Made by a program: the position numbers and the translations under genes
Origin: an uncultured Raoultella sp.
GTDB taxonomy: Bacteria > Pseudomonadota > Gammaproteobacteria > Enterobacterales > Enterobacteriaceae
NCBI GenBank assembly: GCA_900759445.1
Contig: CAAEVH010000070.1
Location: forward strand, 1-54,679
Direction of reading: 5' to 3'
Length of the DNA: 54,679 nucleotides
The notes under the pieces: model-generated
Seen by the model: only the letters and a program-made list of their open reading frames with translations
Told to the model about the DNA's origin: nothing
The model's database searches: none
In this document: positions 1 to 9,677 of the stretch, in pieces
Layout of the letters: each line of letters opens with the position of its first letter
Numbering within the stretch: position 1 is the stretch's first letter

Positions 1-191
1 ACCACGAAGTGGCAATTTTCCCGCCGGGAGCCGGGATTGTTAAGGGTACGGCGATAGTACCCTTAACACGTTCACAGGTCGTATTGCCTCAGAGAAGTGA
101 CAGACATAAGGTGAACGGAGCAATATACAGGAGGCAACATATTTATTACCTCCGTGTGTGCTACTCATCCTCGTTAACTGACAAGCATTAC
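1..191 (-). repeat. Left copy of a 191-bp terminal inverted repeat
   Basis: These 191 bases match the reverse complement of 54489-54679 without gaps. The outer 95 bases are identical and the inner 96 carry 12 mismatches, so identity is about 94%. The element lies about 40 bp downstream of the fdnI stop and is oriented so that fdnI transcription would read into it. It contains a perfect 11-bp stem at 39-67 (GTTAAGGGTAC, 7-base loop), a small CCAC/GTGG hairpin at 2-12, and several competing arms between 69 and 137. It is not REP, ERIC or an IS that I recognise. A reading frame starting GTG at 9 is open in both copies, but 10 of the 12 substitutions change the residue, which argues against coding. 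Confidence 0.85.
39..67 (-). terminator. Strong hairpin in the left repeat, downstream of fdnI
   Basis: Perfect 11-bp inverted repeat GTTAAGGGTAC / GTACCCTTAAC with a 7-base loop. It sits about 160 bp beyond the fdnI stop and is identical in the right-hand repeat, downstream of the MFS gene. There is no clear T tract on either side, so it may be a transcript-stabilising 3' structure rather than a classical intrinsic terminator. Confidence 0.45.
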
Positions 192-230
192 CACTGGTGT
201 AGCGCCATTACGATCAGGGCACGTCAGAAG

Positions 231-887
231 TTAGTTAACCCCTTCCTCGCTCTCTTTTTTCGTTTCTTGTCGTTCAACTTCGCGATACCAGCGTGGGTGA
301 TGTTTCTTCGCCCAGCGACGGCTCACTTTCCCTTCGACCATGCCTTTAATCGATCCTTTCACCCAGAATGCCATATACATGTGGATGAGGATGGCGTGCA
401 TCAGGATAATCCCCGCAGCCGCATGGATAAGCAGGCTATAGCGCACGACCTGCATCGGGAAGAACTGCGCAAAGTACGGACGCCAGATAATGATGCCGGT
501 GATCAGCAGCACGAAAATCATGCTCATGATCGACCAGAACATCATTTTCTGTCCGGCATTGTACTTACCCACGTCCGCCACTTTGTGTTCATTGCCTTTC
601 AGCACTTCCACAATGTTTTTCAGCCACGGGATATCTTTTTTATCCGGGATGTTGTGGTGAACAAAGCGTACAAACATGAACATCAGCGCCACGAAGATCA
701 GCAGTCCGAAGAACGGGTGCAAAATGCGCCCCATCTGCGGCGTACCGAAGGTCTGCGTCAGCCATTGCAGAGTCGGGAAGAAAAACGAAATCCCCGACAA
801 CGCCACCAGGAAGAAGCAGATCACCACCGTCCAGTGACAGGCGCGGTCGATAAACTTCGTGCGCACAATCATTTTCGACTTACTCAT
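231..887 (-). CDS. fdnI: Formate dehydrogenase-N, cytochrome b556 (gamma) subunit
   Basis: This is the 218-residue integral membrane gamma subunit of formate dehydrogenase-N. It takes electrons from FdnH, carries two b hemes and reduces menaquinone near the cytoplasmic face. Four hydrophobic segments are visible. Histidines at about 18, 57, 155 and 169 sit in the family's heme and quinone positions (for example ACHWT and RILHPF). The start at 887 (MSKSKMIV) matches the E. coli protein, and the GATCCTCC complement gives a strong Shine-Dalgarno just upstream. The start overlaps the end of fdnH by 8 nt, which suggests translational coupling. It is the last gene of fdnGHI and is followed by the terminal repeat. 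Confidence 0.97.
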   Translation of the reverse strand: MSKSKMIVRTKFIDRACHWTVVICFFLVALSGISFFFPTLQWLTQTFGTPQMGRILHPFFGLLIFVALMFMFVRFVHHNIPDKKDIPWLKNIVEVLKGNEHKVADVGKYNAGQKMMFWSIMSMIFVLLITGIIIWRPYFAQFFPMQVVRYSLLIHAAAGIILMHAILIHMYMAFWVKGSIKGMVEGKVSRRWAKKHHPRWYREVERQETKKESEEGVN

Positions 888-1764
888 GATGATCCTCCTC
901 GTCGTCGTCCACTTCCTTATTCGGACCGATACCAATGTAGTGGTAAATCAGTCCGGCGAAGGTGGCGATAAATCCGGCAGCGGCCAGCGGTTTCAGCGCC
1001 CCTTTCCACAGATTGATAGAGGTATCGATCTGCGGTTCTTTCGGCAGGCCGTGATACAGCTCCGGCTGGTTGGCATGATGCAGAACGTACATCACGTGCG
1101 TGCCACCCACACCTTCCGGGTTGTAAACACCGGCATGTTCATAACCACGTGCTTTCAGTTTTGCCACTCGCTGTTCGCCCATTTCCAGCATTTCCTGCTT
1201 GGTACCGAAATGGATTGCCCCGGTCGGACAGGTCTTCACGCAGGCAGGTTCCTGCCCGACGCTGACGCGGTCCACACACAGCGTACATTTATACACGCGG
1301 TTATCCTCTTTATTGAGGCGCGGAATATTAAATGGACATCCGGCAATACAGTAGCCGCAGCCAATGCAGTGCTCTGACTGAAAATCAACAATCCCGTTGG
1401 CGTACTGGATGATAGCCCCGGCAGACGGGCATGCCTTCAGGCAGCCCGGATCTTCACAGTGCATACAGCCGTCTTTACGAATCAACCACTCGAGCTTGCC
1501 GTTCTGTTCGGTTTCGGTAAACCGCATCACCGTCCAGGACTTGGCGCTAAGATCGGCAGGGTTGTCATACACCCCGACGCAGTGGCCGACTTCATCGCGG
1601 ATATCATTCCACTCTGAACATGCCACCTGACAGGCCTTACAGCCTATGCAGGTGGAAACGTCGATTAGCTTCGCGACCTCAGCTTTGTAATCACGGGCCT
1701 GAGGCGGCGGCGTGATGGCGTTTGTTGCGGACCGTTTGATGATGTCCTGCGTTTCCATAGACAT
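880..1764 (-). CDS. fdnH: Formate dehydrogenase-N, iron-sulfur (beta) subunit
   Basis: The 294-residue beta subunit relays electrons from the FdnG active site through four [4Fe-4S] clusters to the heme subunit FdnI. The cysteine clusters are present: [11 protein letters not shown] near residue 39, [13 protein letters not shown] near 100, [11 protein letters not shown] near 133, and a CTLC...CVKTCP set near 160-180. A single C-terminal transmembrane helix (about 256-279) anchors it. Length equals the E. coli protein. The start ATG at 1764 has a GGGAGG ribosome-binding site and lies 13 nt after the fdnG stop. Confidence 0.97.
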   Translation of the reverse strand: MSMETQDIIKRSATNAITPPPQARDYKAEVAKLIDVSTCIGCKACQVACSEWNDIRDEVGHCVGVYDNPADLSAKSWTVMRFTETEQNGKLEWLIRKDGCMHCEDPGCLKACPSAGAIIQYANGIVDFQSEHCIGCGYCIAGCPFNIPRLNKEDNRVYKCTLCVDRVSVGQEPACVKTCPTGAIHFGTKQEMLEMGEQRVAKLKARGYEHAGVYNPEGVGGTHVMYVLHHANQPELYHGLPKEPQIDTSINLWKGALKPLAAAGFIATFAGLIYHYIGIGPNKEVDDDEEDHHE

Positions 1765-1777
1765 ATGTTCGCCTCCC

Positions 1778-4700
1778 TTACGCCTTCTCGATGTTAACTA
1801 AAAACGCTTTGTATTCCGGCGTTTGCGAGTTTGCATCACCGACATTCGGCGTCAGGGTGTTGGCGATATAGCCTTTACGCGCGACTCCTTCAAAGCCCCA
1901 GTGGATCGGGATCCCAACCGTTTCAACCTGCTGACCGTTGACGTGCAGAGTACGCAGACGACGGGTAACCACGGCAACTGCGCGAATAAATCCACGCTTG
2001 CTGCTGACTTTGACGTGATCGCCGTTGGAGATCCCCTTCGCTGCCGCCAGCGTTTCGCTGATTTCCACAAACTGCTCTGGCTGGGCAATCGCATTCAGCA
2101 ATGCGTGCTTGGTCCAGGTATGGAAATGTTCGGTCAGACGATAGGTCGTCCCGACGTACGGGAAGTCCTGTTTCGAGCCCATGCGTAACTTATCCGCTTC
2201 GTACAGACGCGCTGCCGGGTTGGAGATCACGTTTGGATGCAGCGGGTTCGTACCCAACGGCGTTTCCATCGGTTCGTAGTGTTCCGGGAACGGACCTTCC
2301 GCCATCTTATCGATAGCGAACAGACGACCCAGCCCTTCCGGCTGCATAATAAACGGATTGGTGCCACTGCCCGGTGCTGCGGTGTTGAAGTCCGGGATAT
2401 CGTTCCCCGTCCACTTCGTGCCGTTCCACTGGATCAGCATGCGTTTTGGATCCCATGGCTTACCTTGCGGGTCCGCCGAAGCGCGGTTATACAGCACGCG
2501 ACGGTTTAACGGCCATGCCCAGGCCCAGCCCAGCGTATTACCGAGACCTGACGGGTCGGCATTATCGCGATTGGCCATCTGGTTGCCCTGCTCGGTCCAG
2601 CTACCGGTATAAATCCAGCAGGACGATGACGTAGATCCATCATCGCGCAGAAGCGCAAAGCTGCTGAGTAACTGGCCTTTCTTCGCAACCAACACACCGT
2701 TGGCATCATAGAGATCTTCCAGCGCATAGCCGTTGTTCTCTTTTGCCACTTCCTCGGAGTGCGGTTCGTCCGGCTGCTTATAGTTCCAGCTCATTTTCAG
2801 CACGGGTTCTACGGCTTTACCGCCTTCAGTGCGATACATGTCGCGCAGACGGTGATAAATACCTGCCAGAATTTCGCCGTCGTTGCGGGCTTCACCCGGG
2901 GCATCCTGACCTTTCCAGTGCCACTGCAGCCAGCGACCGGAGTTGGCGATGGAGCCGTCCTCTTCCGCAAAGCAGGTGGATGGCAAACGGAAGACTTCGG
3001 TCTGAATAGAAGCCGGATCAACGTCGTTTGATTCACCGTGGTTCTGCCAGAACGTAGAGGTTTCGGTCACCAGCGGATCGATAATCACCAGATACTTCAG
3101 TTTGCTCAGGCACTGCACCACTTTGTTTTTGTCCGGGAAGGACGCGACCGGGTTAAAGCCCTGACAGATGTAGCCGGTGACTTTCCCGCTATCCATCATG
3201 TTGAAGTATTTGATGACGTCGTAGGACTGATCCCACTTCGGCAGCCACTCAAAGCCCCAGTCGTTTTCTTTCTGCGCCGCATTGCCGTAGAAAGATTTCA
3301 TCAGGCTGACGAAGAATTTCGGGTAGTTGCCCCAGTAGTTCACCTGATCGGCCAACGTCGCTTTTGGCGTGTTAGCGGCCAGATAGGTTTGCAGATCGGC
3401 CTGTTTCTCTGACGGCAGCGTCAGGTAGCCTGGCAGACTGGTAGAGAGCAGCCCTAAGTCGGTTAAACCCTGAATGTTGGAGTGACCGCGTAAAGCGTTG
3501 ACCCCGCCACCTGCCATCCCCATGTTGCCGAGCAGCAACTGGATCATGGCCATGGTACGGATGTTCTGCGCCCCGACGGTATGCTGTGTCCAGCCCAGTG
3601 CATACAGGAACGTGGTGGTGCGATCCGCTGCGCTGGTAGAAGCCAGCACTTCGCAAACTTTCAGGAAGTCTTCTTTTGGCGTACCGCAGATGTTTTCCAC
3701 CACATCCGGCGTGTAGCGGGAAACGTGCTGTTTTAGCAGATTCCAGACACAGCGAGGATGGGTTAACGTTTCATCGCGTTTCGCGTAGCCGTTTTCATCG
3801 AACTGGTAGTTCCAGGACGATTTATCGTATTGGCGTTTTTTCGCGTCGTAACCGCTGAACAGACCGTCTTCAAAAGCAAAATCATCCCGCACCAGCAGGC
3901 TGGCGTTGGTGTAATGCTTAACGTATTCAGCGTTGATTTTGTTGTTTTCAATCAGATACAGCAAGACGCCGGACAGGAACGTAATGTCCGTGCCGGAACG
4001 AATTGGCGCGTAAATATCCGCTACCGAGGCTGTACGTGTAAAACGGGGGTCAACAACAATTAGCGTGGCATCATTGTTGTTTTTAGCTTCCATCGCCCAG
4101 CGGAATCCCACCGGATGTGCTTCAGCGGCGTTACCGCCCATCACCATCACGACGTTGGCGTTTTTAATATCAACCCAGTGGTTGGTCATCGCACCGCGAC
4201 CAAATGTTGGAGCAAGACTTGCTACCGTTGGTCCGTGTCAGACGCGCGCCTGGTTGTCTACTGCCAGCATGCCGAGTGAGCGCACAAATTTTTGCGTCAG
4301 CATGCCGGTTTCATTACTTGCCGCAGATGCACACAGCATCCCGGTAGAAAGCCAGCGGTTTACCGTTACGCCCTGCTCATTCTTCTCAATAAAGTTGGCG
4401 TCGCGGTCAGTTTTCATCAGCTTCGCGATACGGGTGAAAGCCTCATCCCAGCTGATACGCTGCCATTTGTCGGAGCCTGGAGCGCGATATTCCGGGTAAC
4501 GCAGACGGTTTTCACTGTGCACGTAATCCAGTAATCCTGCACCCTTAGGGCATAATGCCCCACGGCTCACCGGATGATCCGGATCCCCTTCAATATGATA
4601 AATCGACTCTTTGGCGTTTTTTGCTCCATCTCCCAGGCTATACATTAATAGCCCGCAACCTACGGAACAGTATGTGCAGGTGTTTCGGATCTCTTTGGCG

Positions 4701-4825
4701 CGCAACAGCTTATAGTTTCGCGCCTGAGCCAGTGCCATTTTGGGTGCAAAACCCAGAGCGGCTACTGTTGTTCCCGCCATACCGCCCGCGCAGATTTTAA
4801 AAAATTGTCTGCGGCTGACGTCCAT
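1778..4825 (-). CDS. fdnG: Formate dehydrogenase-N, selenocysteine-containing catalytic (alpha) subunit
   Basis: This periplasmic molybdopterin enzyme oxidises formate to CO2 during nitrate respiration. It is 1015 residues long if the in-frame UGA at 4238-4240 is read as selenocysteine 196, the position known from E. coli FdnG. Both flanking halves align with FdnG without a gap. The N-terminus is a Tat signal (SRRQFFK at 4-10, hydrophobic stretch, ALAQA cleavage site), followed by a [12 protein letters not shown] [4Fe-4S] motif. The start at 4825 is chosen for the Tat signal and a GAGGAA ribosome-binding site; upstream in-frame ATGs lack these. Expression needs the SelA/SelB/SelC machinery and an SECIS hairpin, visible just after the UGA. 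A six-frame reading splits it into two pieces, but it is not a pseudogene. Confidence 0.97.
4200..4240 (-). promoter_or_regulatory. SECIS element and UGA selenocysteine codon of fdnG
   Basis: On the minus strand the UGA (4240-4238) is followed by CACGGACCAACGG and then a hairpin with AGCAA/TTGCT arms around a GTC-containing loop, flanked by GG/CC pairs and a bulged T. This is the layout of bacterial SECIS hairpins bound by SelB, such as those of fdhF and fdnG. The position immediately 3' of the UGA and the intact frame beyond it support recoding. Confidence 0.8.
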
Positions 4826-4946
4826 TGCTTTCCTCTTTTTTGCAGGGATTCGTACAGGAAATCTCTCAAATTGCGCCAGCGCGGCATGATTGAAAGATGA
4901 CATGTACAACTTCGCGACGAAACTATCAGCTATATCCATATTTTTT

Positions 4947-4960
4947 TTGCGTCAAATCAA
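4947..4960 (-). promoter_or_regulatory. Candidate FNR site of the fdnG promoter
   Basis: On the minus strand the sequence is TTGATTTGACGCAA, which matches 8 of 10 defined bases of TTGAT-N4-ATCAA. A GATAGT hexamer at 4922-4927 would serve as the -10, placing the site close to -40, the usual position for FNR activation at class II promoters. E. coli fdnG is known to be FNR-activated. Confidence 0.5.
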
Positions 4961-5007
4961 TAACGAAACGGTTCCGCTACTAAATAGTGCACTTCGCTTA
5001 ACCTTTG

Positions 5008-5023
5008 TACCCATAAGGGAGTA
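5008..5023. promoter_or_regulatory. NarL/NarP 7-2-7 site upstream of fdnG
   Basis: TACCCATAAGGGAGTA is two inverted heptamers (TACCCAT and TACTCCC) separated by 2 bp, the preferred NarL/NarP arrangement. It lies roughly 100 bp upstream of the inferred fdnG start of transcription, as in E. coli, where NarL binding here mediates nitrate induction. Confidence 0.6.
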
Positions 5024-5061
5024 GACAAAAGGGAATTAATTAGCGCGCTACGGTGTAAAGG

Positions 5062-5070
5062 TGCTATACA
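5062..5070 (+). promoter_or_regulatory. Candidate extended -10 promoter for yddG
   Basis: TGCTATACA matches an extended -10 (TGN followed by TATACA) about 45 bp before the yddG start codon. No convincing -35 is seen, which is usual for extended -10 promoters. It faces away from fdnG. Confidence 0.35.
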
Positions 5071-5112
5071 TTTCAGCTTAATTTTTGCCAGTACCATGGA
5101 CAGACAATCAGC

Positions 5113-5994
5113 ATGACAAAACAAAAAGCAACGTTAATTGGGCTTATTGCCATCGTGCTCTGGAGCACGATGGTCGGGCTTATTCGTGGGGTAAGCGAAG
5201 GACTGGGGCCGGCAGGCGGCGCGGCGATGATTTTTACATTAAGCGGCCTGTTGCTGATATTTACCGTCGGATTCCCAAATATCAGAAAAATTCCTGTGCG
5301 ATATTTAATCGCCGGTAGCGTGCTTTTTGTTAGCTATGAAATATGCTTAGCGCTGGCCCTCGGCTATGCCGCCACTCGTCACCAGGCTATTGAAGTGGGT
5401 ATGGTCAATTATCTCTGGCCAAGTCTGACAATATTATTCGCCATCTTATTTAATGGCCAAAAAACAACCTGGTTGGTGATTCCCGGATTAATCATCGCAT
5501 TGACCGGGGTTTGTTGGGTGTTGGGGGGTGAAAACGGCCTGAATCCTGGAGAAATTATCAGCAATGTTGCCAGCAGTCCGCTTAGCTATTTCCTCGCCTT
5601 TCTCGGCGCTTTTATCTGGGCAACGTATTGCACGGTGACCAATAAATATGCAAAAGGTTTTAACGGCATCACCGTGTTCGTTTTACTAACGGCGGCAAGT
5701 TTGTGGGTTTACTATTTTATTACGCCTCAACCGGAAATGGTTTTCAGCACTTCGGTGACGATTAAAATGTTCACTGCAGCATTAACGTTAGGATTTGCCT
5801 ATGCCGCGTGGAATATTGGCATTTTGCATGGCAACGTGACCGTTATGGCCGTCGGGTCTTATTTTACTCCAGTGCTCTCCTCTGCGCTGGCGGCGGTGTT
5901 ACTCAGCGCCCCGCTGTCACTATCCTTCTGGCAAGGAGCTCTAATGGTCTGCGCGGGGTCTCTGCTTTGCTGGCTGGCAACGCGCCGTGCCTGA
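5113..5994 (+). CDS. yddG: Aromatic amino acid exporter YddG (DMT/EamA family)
   Basis: This 293-residue inner-membrane protein of the drug/metabolite transporter superfamily has ten predicted helices in two EamA repeats. It aligns along its full length with E. coli YddG, which exports phenylalanine, tyrosine and tryptophan. In Salmonella, YddG has been linked with the adjacent porin OmpD in paraquat efflux, and the same neighbour is present here. The start at 5113 (MTKQKATLIG) matches the family; the ribosome-binding site is weak. It diverges from fdnG. Confidence 0.96.
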   Translation: MTKQKATLIGLIAIVLWSTMVGLIRGVSEGLGPAGGAAMIFTLSGLLLIFTVGFPNIRKIPVRYLIAGSVLFVSYEICLALALGYAATRHQAIEVGMVNYLWPSLTILFAILFNGQKTTWLVIPGLIIALTGVCWVLGGENGLNPGEIISNVASSPLSYFLAFLGAFIWATYCTVTNKYAKGFNGITVFVLLTAASLWVYYFITPQPEMVFSTSVTIKMFTAALTLGFAYAAWNIGILHGNVTVMAVGSYFTPVLSSALAAVLLSAPLSLSFWQGALMVCAGSLLCWLATRRA

Positions 5995-6453
5995 AAAAAA
6001 GTCGGGTTTTATCACAAACAAATAAAATCCGGCTATACTTTAGACAATTTAATGAATAATAATTGTTCATTCCACTGCGGTTTATGTTTATATTTGTTTA
6101 ATTAAATGTTAAATATATGGAAATTAATTAACGCCAGAAAGTATTACTCGGTCATCTATATCTCTTCACATGTATATATTACACCTGCGAAACTAACGCC
6201 ATTTAAATCATAGCTTGCACAATAGTCCCCCATGTAAATATACCCATTCCGATCTGTCACATATTAAGACTAATACAATCAGCTATATTATGTAGATCTG
6301 GATCACACAACTTCAAATATTTCGCAATATTATGAAACTTATTATTGAACTTATACCACTGCGTCATTTAAAAATGGTTTGCCATTGACGAACCCCTTCG
6401 TTTAGCAATGGTTTAGGAAACACACCAAGAAATAATTATAAGGATTATTTAGA
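5995..6453 (+). other. 459-bp AT-rich intergenic region upstream of ompD
   Basis: No gene is seen. At about 6003-6031 a 10-bp stem (CGGGTTTTAT / ATAAAATCCG) follows yddG and could end its transcript. At 6051-6071 lies a 21-bp near-perfect palindrome (9 of 10 pairs; arms AATGAA and TTCATT) that could be a regulator site. The rest is strongly AT-rich. Salmonella ompD is known to be controlled by several regulators and small RNAs acting on its leader. A weak half-match to a CRP site (GTAGA-N6-TCACA) is present near 6292-6307. The start of transcription could not be fixed. Confidence 0.5.
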
Positions 6454-7548
6454 ATGAAACTTAAATTAGTTGCAGTGGCAGTGACTAGCCTGTTGGCGGC
6501 AGGTGCGGTAAACGCAGCTGAGGTATATAACAAAGACGCAAACAAACTGGACCTGTACGGTAAAGTTCACGCTCAGCACTACTTCTCTGACGATACCGGC
6601 AGCGATGGCGACAAAACTTACGCGCGTCTGGGCTTCAAAGGCGAAACTCAGATCAACGACCAACTGGTTGGTTTCGGTCAGTGGGAATATGAATTTAAAG
6701 GCAACCGTTCTGAAAATCAGGGTTCCGACAAAGATAAAACCCGTCTGGCATTCGCTGGTCTGAAATTCGCTGAATACGGTTCTTTCGACTACGGTCGTAA
6801 CTACGGCGTAGCTTACGACATCGGCGCATGGACCGACGTCCTGCCAGAGTTCGGTGGCGATACCTGGACCCAGAGTGATGTCTTCATGACTGGCCGTACT
6901 ACTGGCGTTGCAACCTACCGTAACACCGACTTCTTCGGTCTGGTCGAAGGTCTGAACTTTGCCCTGCAGTACCAGGGTAAAAACGATCGTAGCGACGACA
7001 AAGAAGCTAACGGCGACGGCTTCGGTCTGTCTACTACCTATGAGTACGAAGGCTTCGGCGTAGGTGCAGCCTATGCGAAATCTGACCGTACTGACTCCCA
7101 GAACAACCACAGCGGTCAGTTCAAAGCTGACGGTAAGAACGCTGAAGTTTGGGCTGCTGGCCTGAAATACGATGCGAACAACATCTACCTGGCAACCACC
7201 TACTCCGAAACCCGTAACATGACTACCTTTGGTGGTACTGTTAACGGTACTGAGATCATCGGTATTGCAAATAAAGCACAGAACTTTGAAGCTGTTGCTC
7301 AGTACCAGTTCGACTTCGGTCTGCGTCCGTCCGTTGCTTACCTGAAGTCTAAAGGTAAAGACATCAACGGTTACGGCGACCAGGATCTGGTTGAATACGT
7401 AGACCTGGGTGCTACCTACTACTTCAACAAAAACATGTCCACCTTCGTTGATTACAAAATCAACCTGCTGGATGACAACAACTTCACAAAAGCTGCCGGT
7501 GTAAGCACCGACAACATCGTTGCTGTTGGTCTGAACTACCAGTTCTAA
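6454..7548 (+). CDS. ompD: Outer membrane general porin, OmpD/NmpC type
   Basis: This 364-residue trimeric beta-barrel porin permits diffusion of small hydrophilic solutes across the outer membrane. It has a 21-residue signal peptide ([21 protein letters not shown], mature AEVYNKD), the PEFGGD-containing constriction-loop region, and the terminal aromatic residue (LNYQF) required for barrel assembly. The sequence is closest to Salmonella OmpD as I recall it, and the yddG-ompD-smvA order is the Salmonella order. Differences cluster in putative surface loops (around 175-185, 210-225 and 255-270), as expected for porins. The start has AAGGA about 9 nt upstream. A clear terminator follows. Confidence 0.93.
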   Translation: MKLKLVAVAVTSLLAAGAVNAAEVYNKDANKLDLYGKVHAQHYFSDDTGSDGDKTYARLGFKGETQINDQLVGFGQWEYEFKGNRSENQGSDKDKTRLAFAGLKFAEYGSFDYGRNYGVAYDIGAWTDVLPEFGGDTWTQSDVFMTGRTTGVATYRNTDFFGLVEGLNFALQYQGKNDRSDDKEANGDGFGLSTTYEYEGFGVGAAYAKSDRTDSQNNHSGQFKADGKNAEVWAAGLKYDANNIYLATTYSETRNMTTFGGTVNGTEIIGIANKAQNFEAVAQYQFDFGLRPSVAYLKSKGKDINGYGDQDLVEYVDLGATYYFNKNMSTFVDYKINLLDDNNFTKAAGVSTDNIVAVGLNYQF

Positions 7549-7570
7549 TTTTGTTGTAGTCTGAATACAA

Positions 7571-7598
7571 AGCCAGTCCTTCCAGGGCTGGCTTTTTC
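7571..7598 (+). terminator. Intrinsic terminator of ompD
   Basis: AGCCAGTCC / GGGCTGGCT hairpin with a TTCCA loop, followed by TTTTTCTCTT, 22 bp after the ompD stop. A classical Rho-independent terminator. Confidence 0.85.
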
Positions 7599-7631
7599 TC
7601 TTAATGTAGACTCGGTCATAAGGAGTATGCC

Positions 7632-8072
7632 GTGCAGACATTCACTGGTCGTTGTCTTTGCGGGCAGAGTCATTTTACCGTCGACGTCGAAATGCTGGAT
7701 GTCTATGCCTGTCATTGTACGCTGTGCCAGAAGTGGTCAGGTGGCATCGCTATGTATCTGGAAGCCAGCGCTCAGCCGCTGATGTCGCCGGATTCAGCAG
7801 AACCTTCGCACTTCCCATCTTCAAATCGTGGTGAACGTTTCTTCTGTTCCGGTTGCGGATGCCCGCTGTGGTTTACCCTAACGGGCAGCGATCGTTATTT
7901 TGTGCCGTGGACGCTGCTGGAGCTGAATGAGGTGGATCGCCGCCGCCTGGTTTTAGCGGCAGAGATCTATACGGAAACACAGCCTGCGTTCTGGAGGCTG
8001 ACGGGGCAATACGCTCGACTGAGTGGGAAAGAAGTCGAAGAGATGGATTACCCCTGTCATTTAGCCCATTAG
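7632..8072 (+). CDS. GFA (CENP-V/GFA) domain protein
   Basis: This 146-residue protein has the glutathione-dependent formaldehyde-activating enzyme fold. Zinc-binding cysteines are seen in three groups: CLCGQSHF (8-15), CHCTLCQKWSGG (about 27-38) and FCSGCGCPLW (about 71-80). Similar proteins lie next to smvA in Salmonella. The substrate is unknown; glutathione-adduct chemistry is only a family inference. The start is GTG at 7632 with AGGAG 6 nt upstream; no in-frame ATG competes. Its stop directly abuts the stop of convergent smvA with no gap. Confidence 0.85.
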   Translation: MQTFTGRCLCGQSHFTVDVEMLDVYACHCTLCQKWSGGIAMYLEASAQPLMSPDSAEPSHFPSSNRGERFFCSGCGCPLWFTLTGSDRYFVPWTLLELNEVDRRRLVLAAEIYTETQPAFWRLTGQYARLSGKEVEEMDYPCHLAH

Positions 8073-9560
8073 TTATTGACGCTGTACCTTTGCCAGACTG
8101 AACCACATTCCTACCGCTAATACGATAAGCATGCTGCCGGCGCTGCTTAAGGCCACGCTGTGCGACCAGGTAAAGGCTTCTTTAGCAGCCGACAGCAACG
8201 CCTCACTCAGCGACGACGGGAGCGAGTGCGCCAGTTGCACCGCCTCACCCATTGACGATGAGGCTCGTTCTATCTCCTGTGGATTAAGTCCGACAGGCGG
8301 CAGAATCGAGGCTGAAAAGCTGCGGCTCAACAACAACCCAAAGATAGCGATCCCAAGCCCGGCCCCCAGTTCATAAGCCATTGTCTCAATGGCGCCCGCG
8401 GCTGCGGCTTTTTCTGCCGGGGCTGCCGCCATGATAGCCGCCGTCGAGGCCAGCAGCGCACTGGCGGCGCTGAAACCGAGCAAAGCCATTAATATCCAGG
8501 CTTGAATCTGCTGAGTACTGAAATCCGTCATCGCCAGGCCGTAAAAACTGACGGCGCTAAGCGCCATACCCGCCGTTGCCACACAACGTAATCCCAGGCG
8601 TGACACCAGCATACCGGCAATGGGTCCGCTGAAGCCGCTTGCCAGCATCACCGGCAGCATAAACAGTCCCGCCTGATACGGTGTTAAACCATGAACAAAC
8701 TGTAGCTCCTGAGCCATCAGTAACTCGAAACCCACCAGAGTTATCATGGCGGTCATCGCCATCACAACGCCGCTTAAGATGATGCGATGCGTGAACAGCC
8801 GCATATCTATCATCGGGCGGGAAGCGGCAAGCTGGATGCGGACAAACTGCCACAACAGTAACGCGCCGGTTAACAGCGTCAACGTAATGGCAACGGTCGC
8901 CGTATGCCCTTTCAGCGCGGTTTTAGCGCTGTAAACCAGCAGCAGAATGGCGACAATCAGCATTATTGCATGACCGAAATTTAACGATTGATCGCGACGT
9001 CCGGCCTGGCGCGGCACTAAACGTGCGGTTAAGGCCATCACCACCAGGACAATCGGTACATTAATTAAGAATACGGATCCCCAGTAGAAGTGCTCCAGCA
9101 GCATTCCACCAACCAGTGGGCCAAATGCCGCACCGCCGGAACCCACGGCAGCCCAGACACCGAGCGCCATATTGCGATGCCGTTGCTCAGCGAATGTGGC
9201 GCGAATACCCGCAAGCGTTGCCGGAACAATCATCGCCGCCCCAATCGCCAATACGGCCCGGGTGGCAATCAGCCAACCCGCGCTGTGGGCAAAGGCAGCG
9301 GCCAGCGATGCGAGGCCAAATAATCCGCCCCCTAACAGCAGCAGACGTTTAAAGCCAATACGATCGCCCAGCGCGCCCATTGGCAATACCATTCCGGCCA
9401 TTACCAGAGAATAAATATCAATGATCCACAGCAGCTCGTTACCACTGGCACCCAGCGTCATACTCAGCGTGGGCGCGGCAACGTGCAGCACCGTTGCATC
9501 AATCGCAACAGGGATGTAGACCAGTACAATAATGACTAACGTTAACCACTGACGAAACAT
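8073..9560 (-). CDS. smvA: MFS (DHA2) efflux pump SmvA, methyl viologen / quaternary ammonium resistance
   Basis: This 495-residue inner-membrane drug:proton antiporter has 14 predicted helices. Salmonella SmvA exports methyl viologen and cationic biocides and dyes; length and sequence agree. The loop motif GALGDRIGFKR (about 71-81) is the MFS motif A, and a GSGGAAFGPLVGG stretch corresponds to motif C of antiporters. The start at 9560 (MFRQWLTLV) is preferred because the upstream in-frame extension crosses the operator region and is hydrophilic. It is divergent from smvR and convergent with the GFA gene. Two operator-like palindromes lie just upstream, so repression by SmvR is likely. Confidence 0.94.
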   Translation of the reverse strand: MFRQWLTLVIIVLVYIPVAIDATVLHVAAPTLSMTLGASGNELLWIIDIYSLVMAGMVLPMGALGDRIGFKRLLLLGGGLFGLASLAAAFAHSAGWLIATRAVLAIGAAMIVPATLAGIRATFAEQRHRNMALGVWAAVGSGGAAFGPLVGGMLLEHFYWGSVFLINVPIVLVVMALTARLVPRQAGRRDQSLNFGHAIMLIVAILLLVYSAKTALKGHTATVAITLTLLTGALLLWQFVRIQLAASRPMIDMRLFTHRIILSGVVMAMTAMITLVGFELLMAQELQFVHGLTPYQAGLFMLPVMLASGFSGPIAGMLVSRLGLRCVATAGMALSAVSFYGLAMTDFSTQQIQAWILMALLGFSAASALLASTAAIMAAAPAEKAAAAGAIETMAYELGAGLGIAIFGLLLSRSFSASILPPVGLNPQEIERASSSMGEAVQLAHSLPSSLSEALLSAAKEAFTWSHSVALSSAGSMLIVLAVGMWFSLAKVQRQ

Positions 9561-9583
9561 AAAACTCCCTAACGAAACTGAAA

Positions 9584-9636
9584 CTGGACACGTGTCCAGC
9601 TTTAGCGATCCTACGGAAATTTGAACGTATGTCCAA
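9584..9636. promoter_or_regulatory. Probable SmvR operators between smvA and smvR
   Basis: CTGGACACGTGTCCAG (9584-9599) is a perfect 16-bp palindrome. A second, related and degenerate one, TTGAACGTATGTCCAA, lies at 9621-9636, 37 bp further (10 of 16 bases shared). Both fall in the 117-bp divergent spacer where a TetR-type autorepressor would bind. The exact smvA and smvR promoters were not resolved. Confidence 0.65.
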
Positions 9637-9677
9637 CTTTTTGTTAGACTGCGTGCTATACGGGTACAGGAGGAAAG

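Noticed and set aside
9..971. Long plus-strand frame across the left repeat, fdnI and the fdnH end
   Set aside because: It is antisense to clear fdnI and fdnH. Within the repeat the two copies differ mostly at residue-changing positions, so no coding constraint is visible.
4238..4240. In-frame stop splitting fdnG into two open frames, as if a pseudogene
   Set aside because: The stop is TGA at codon 196, the known selenocysteine position of FdnG. It is followed by an SECIS-type hairpin, and both halves are intact.
6466..7641. 391-codon minus-strand frame opposite ompD
   Set aside because: It is a shadow of the strongly biased porin codon usage, with no homology recognised and no ribosome-binding site.
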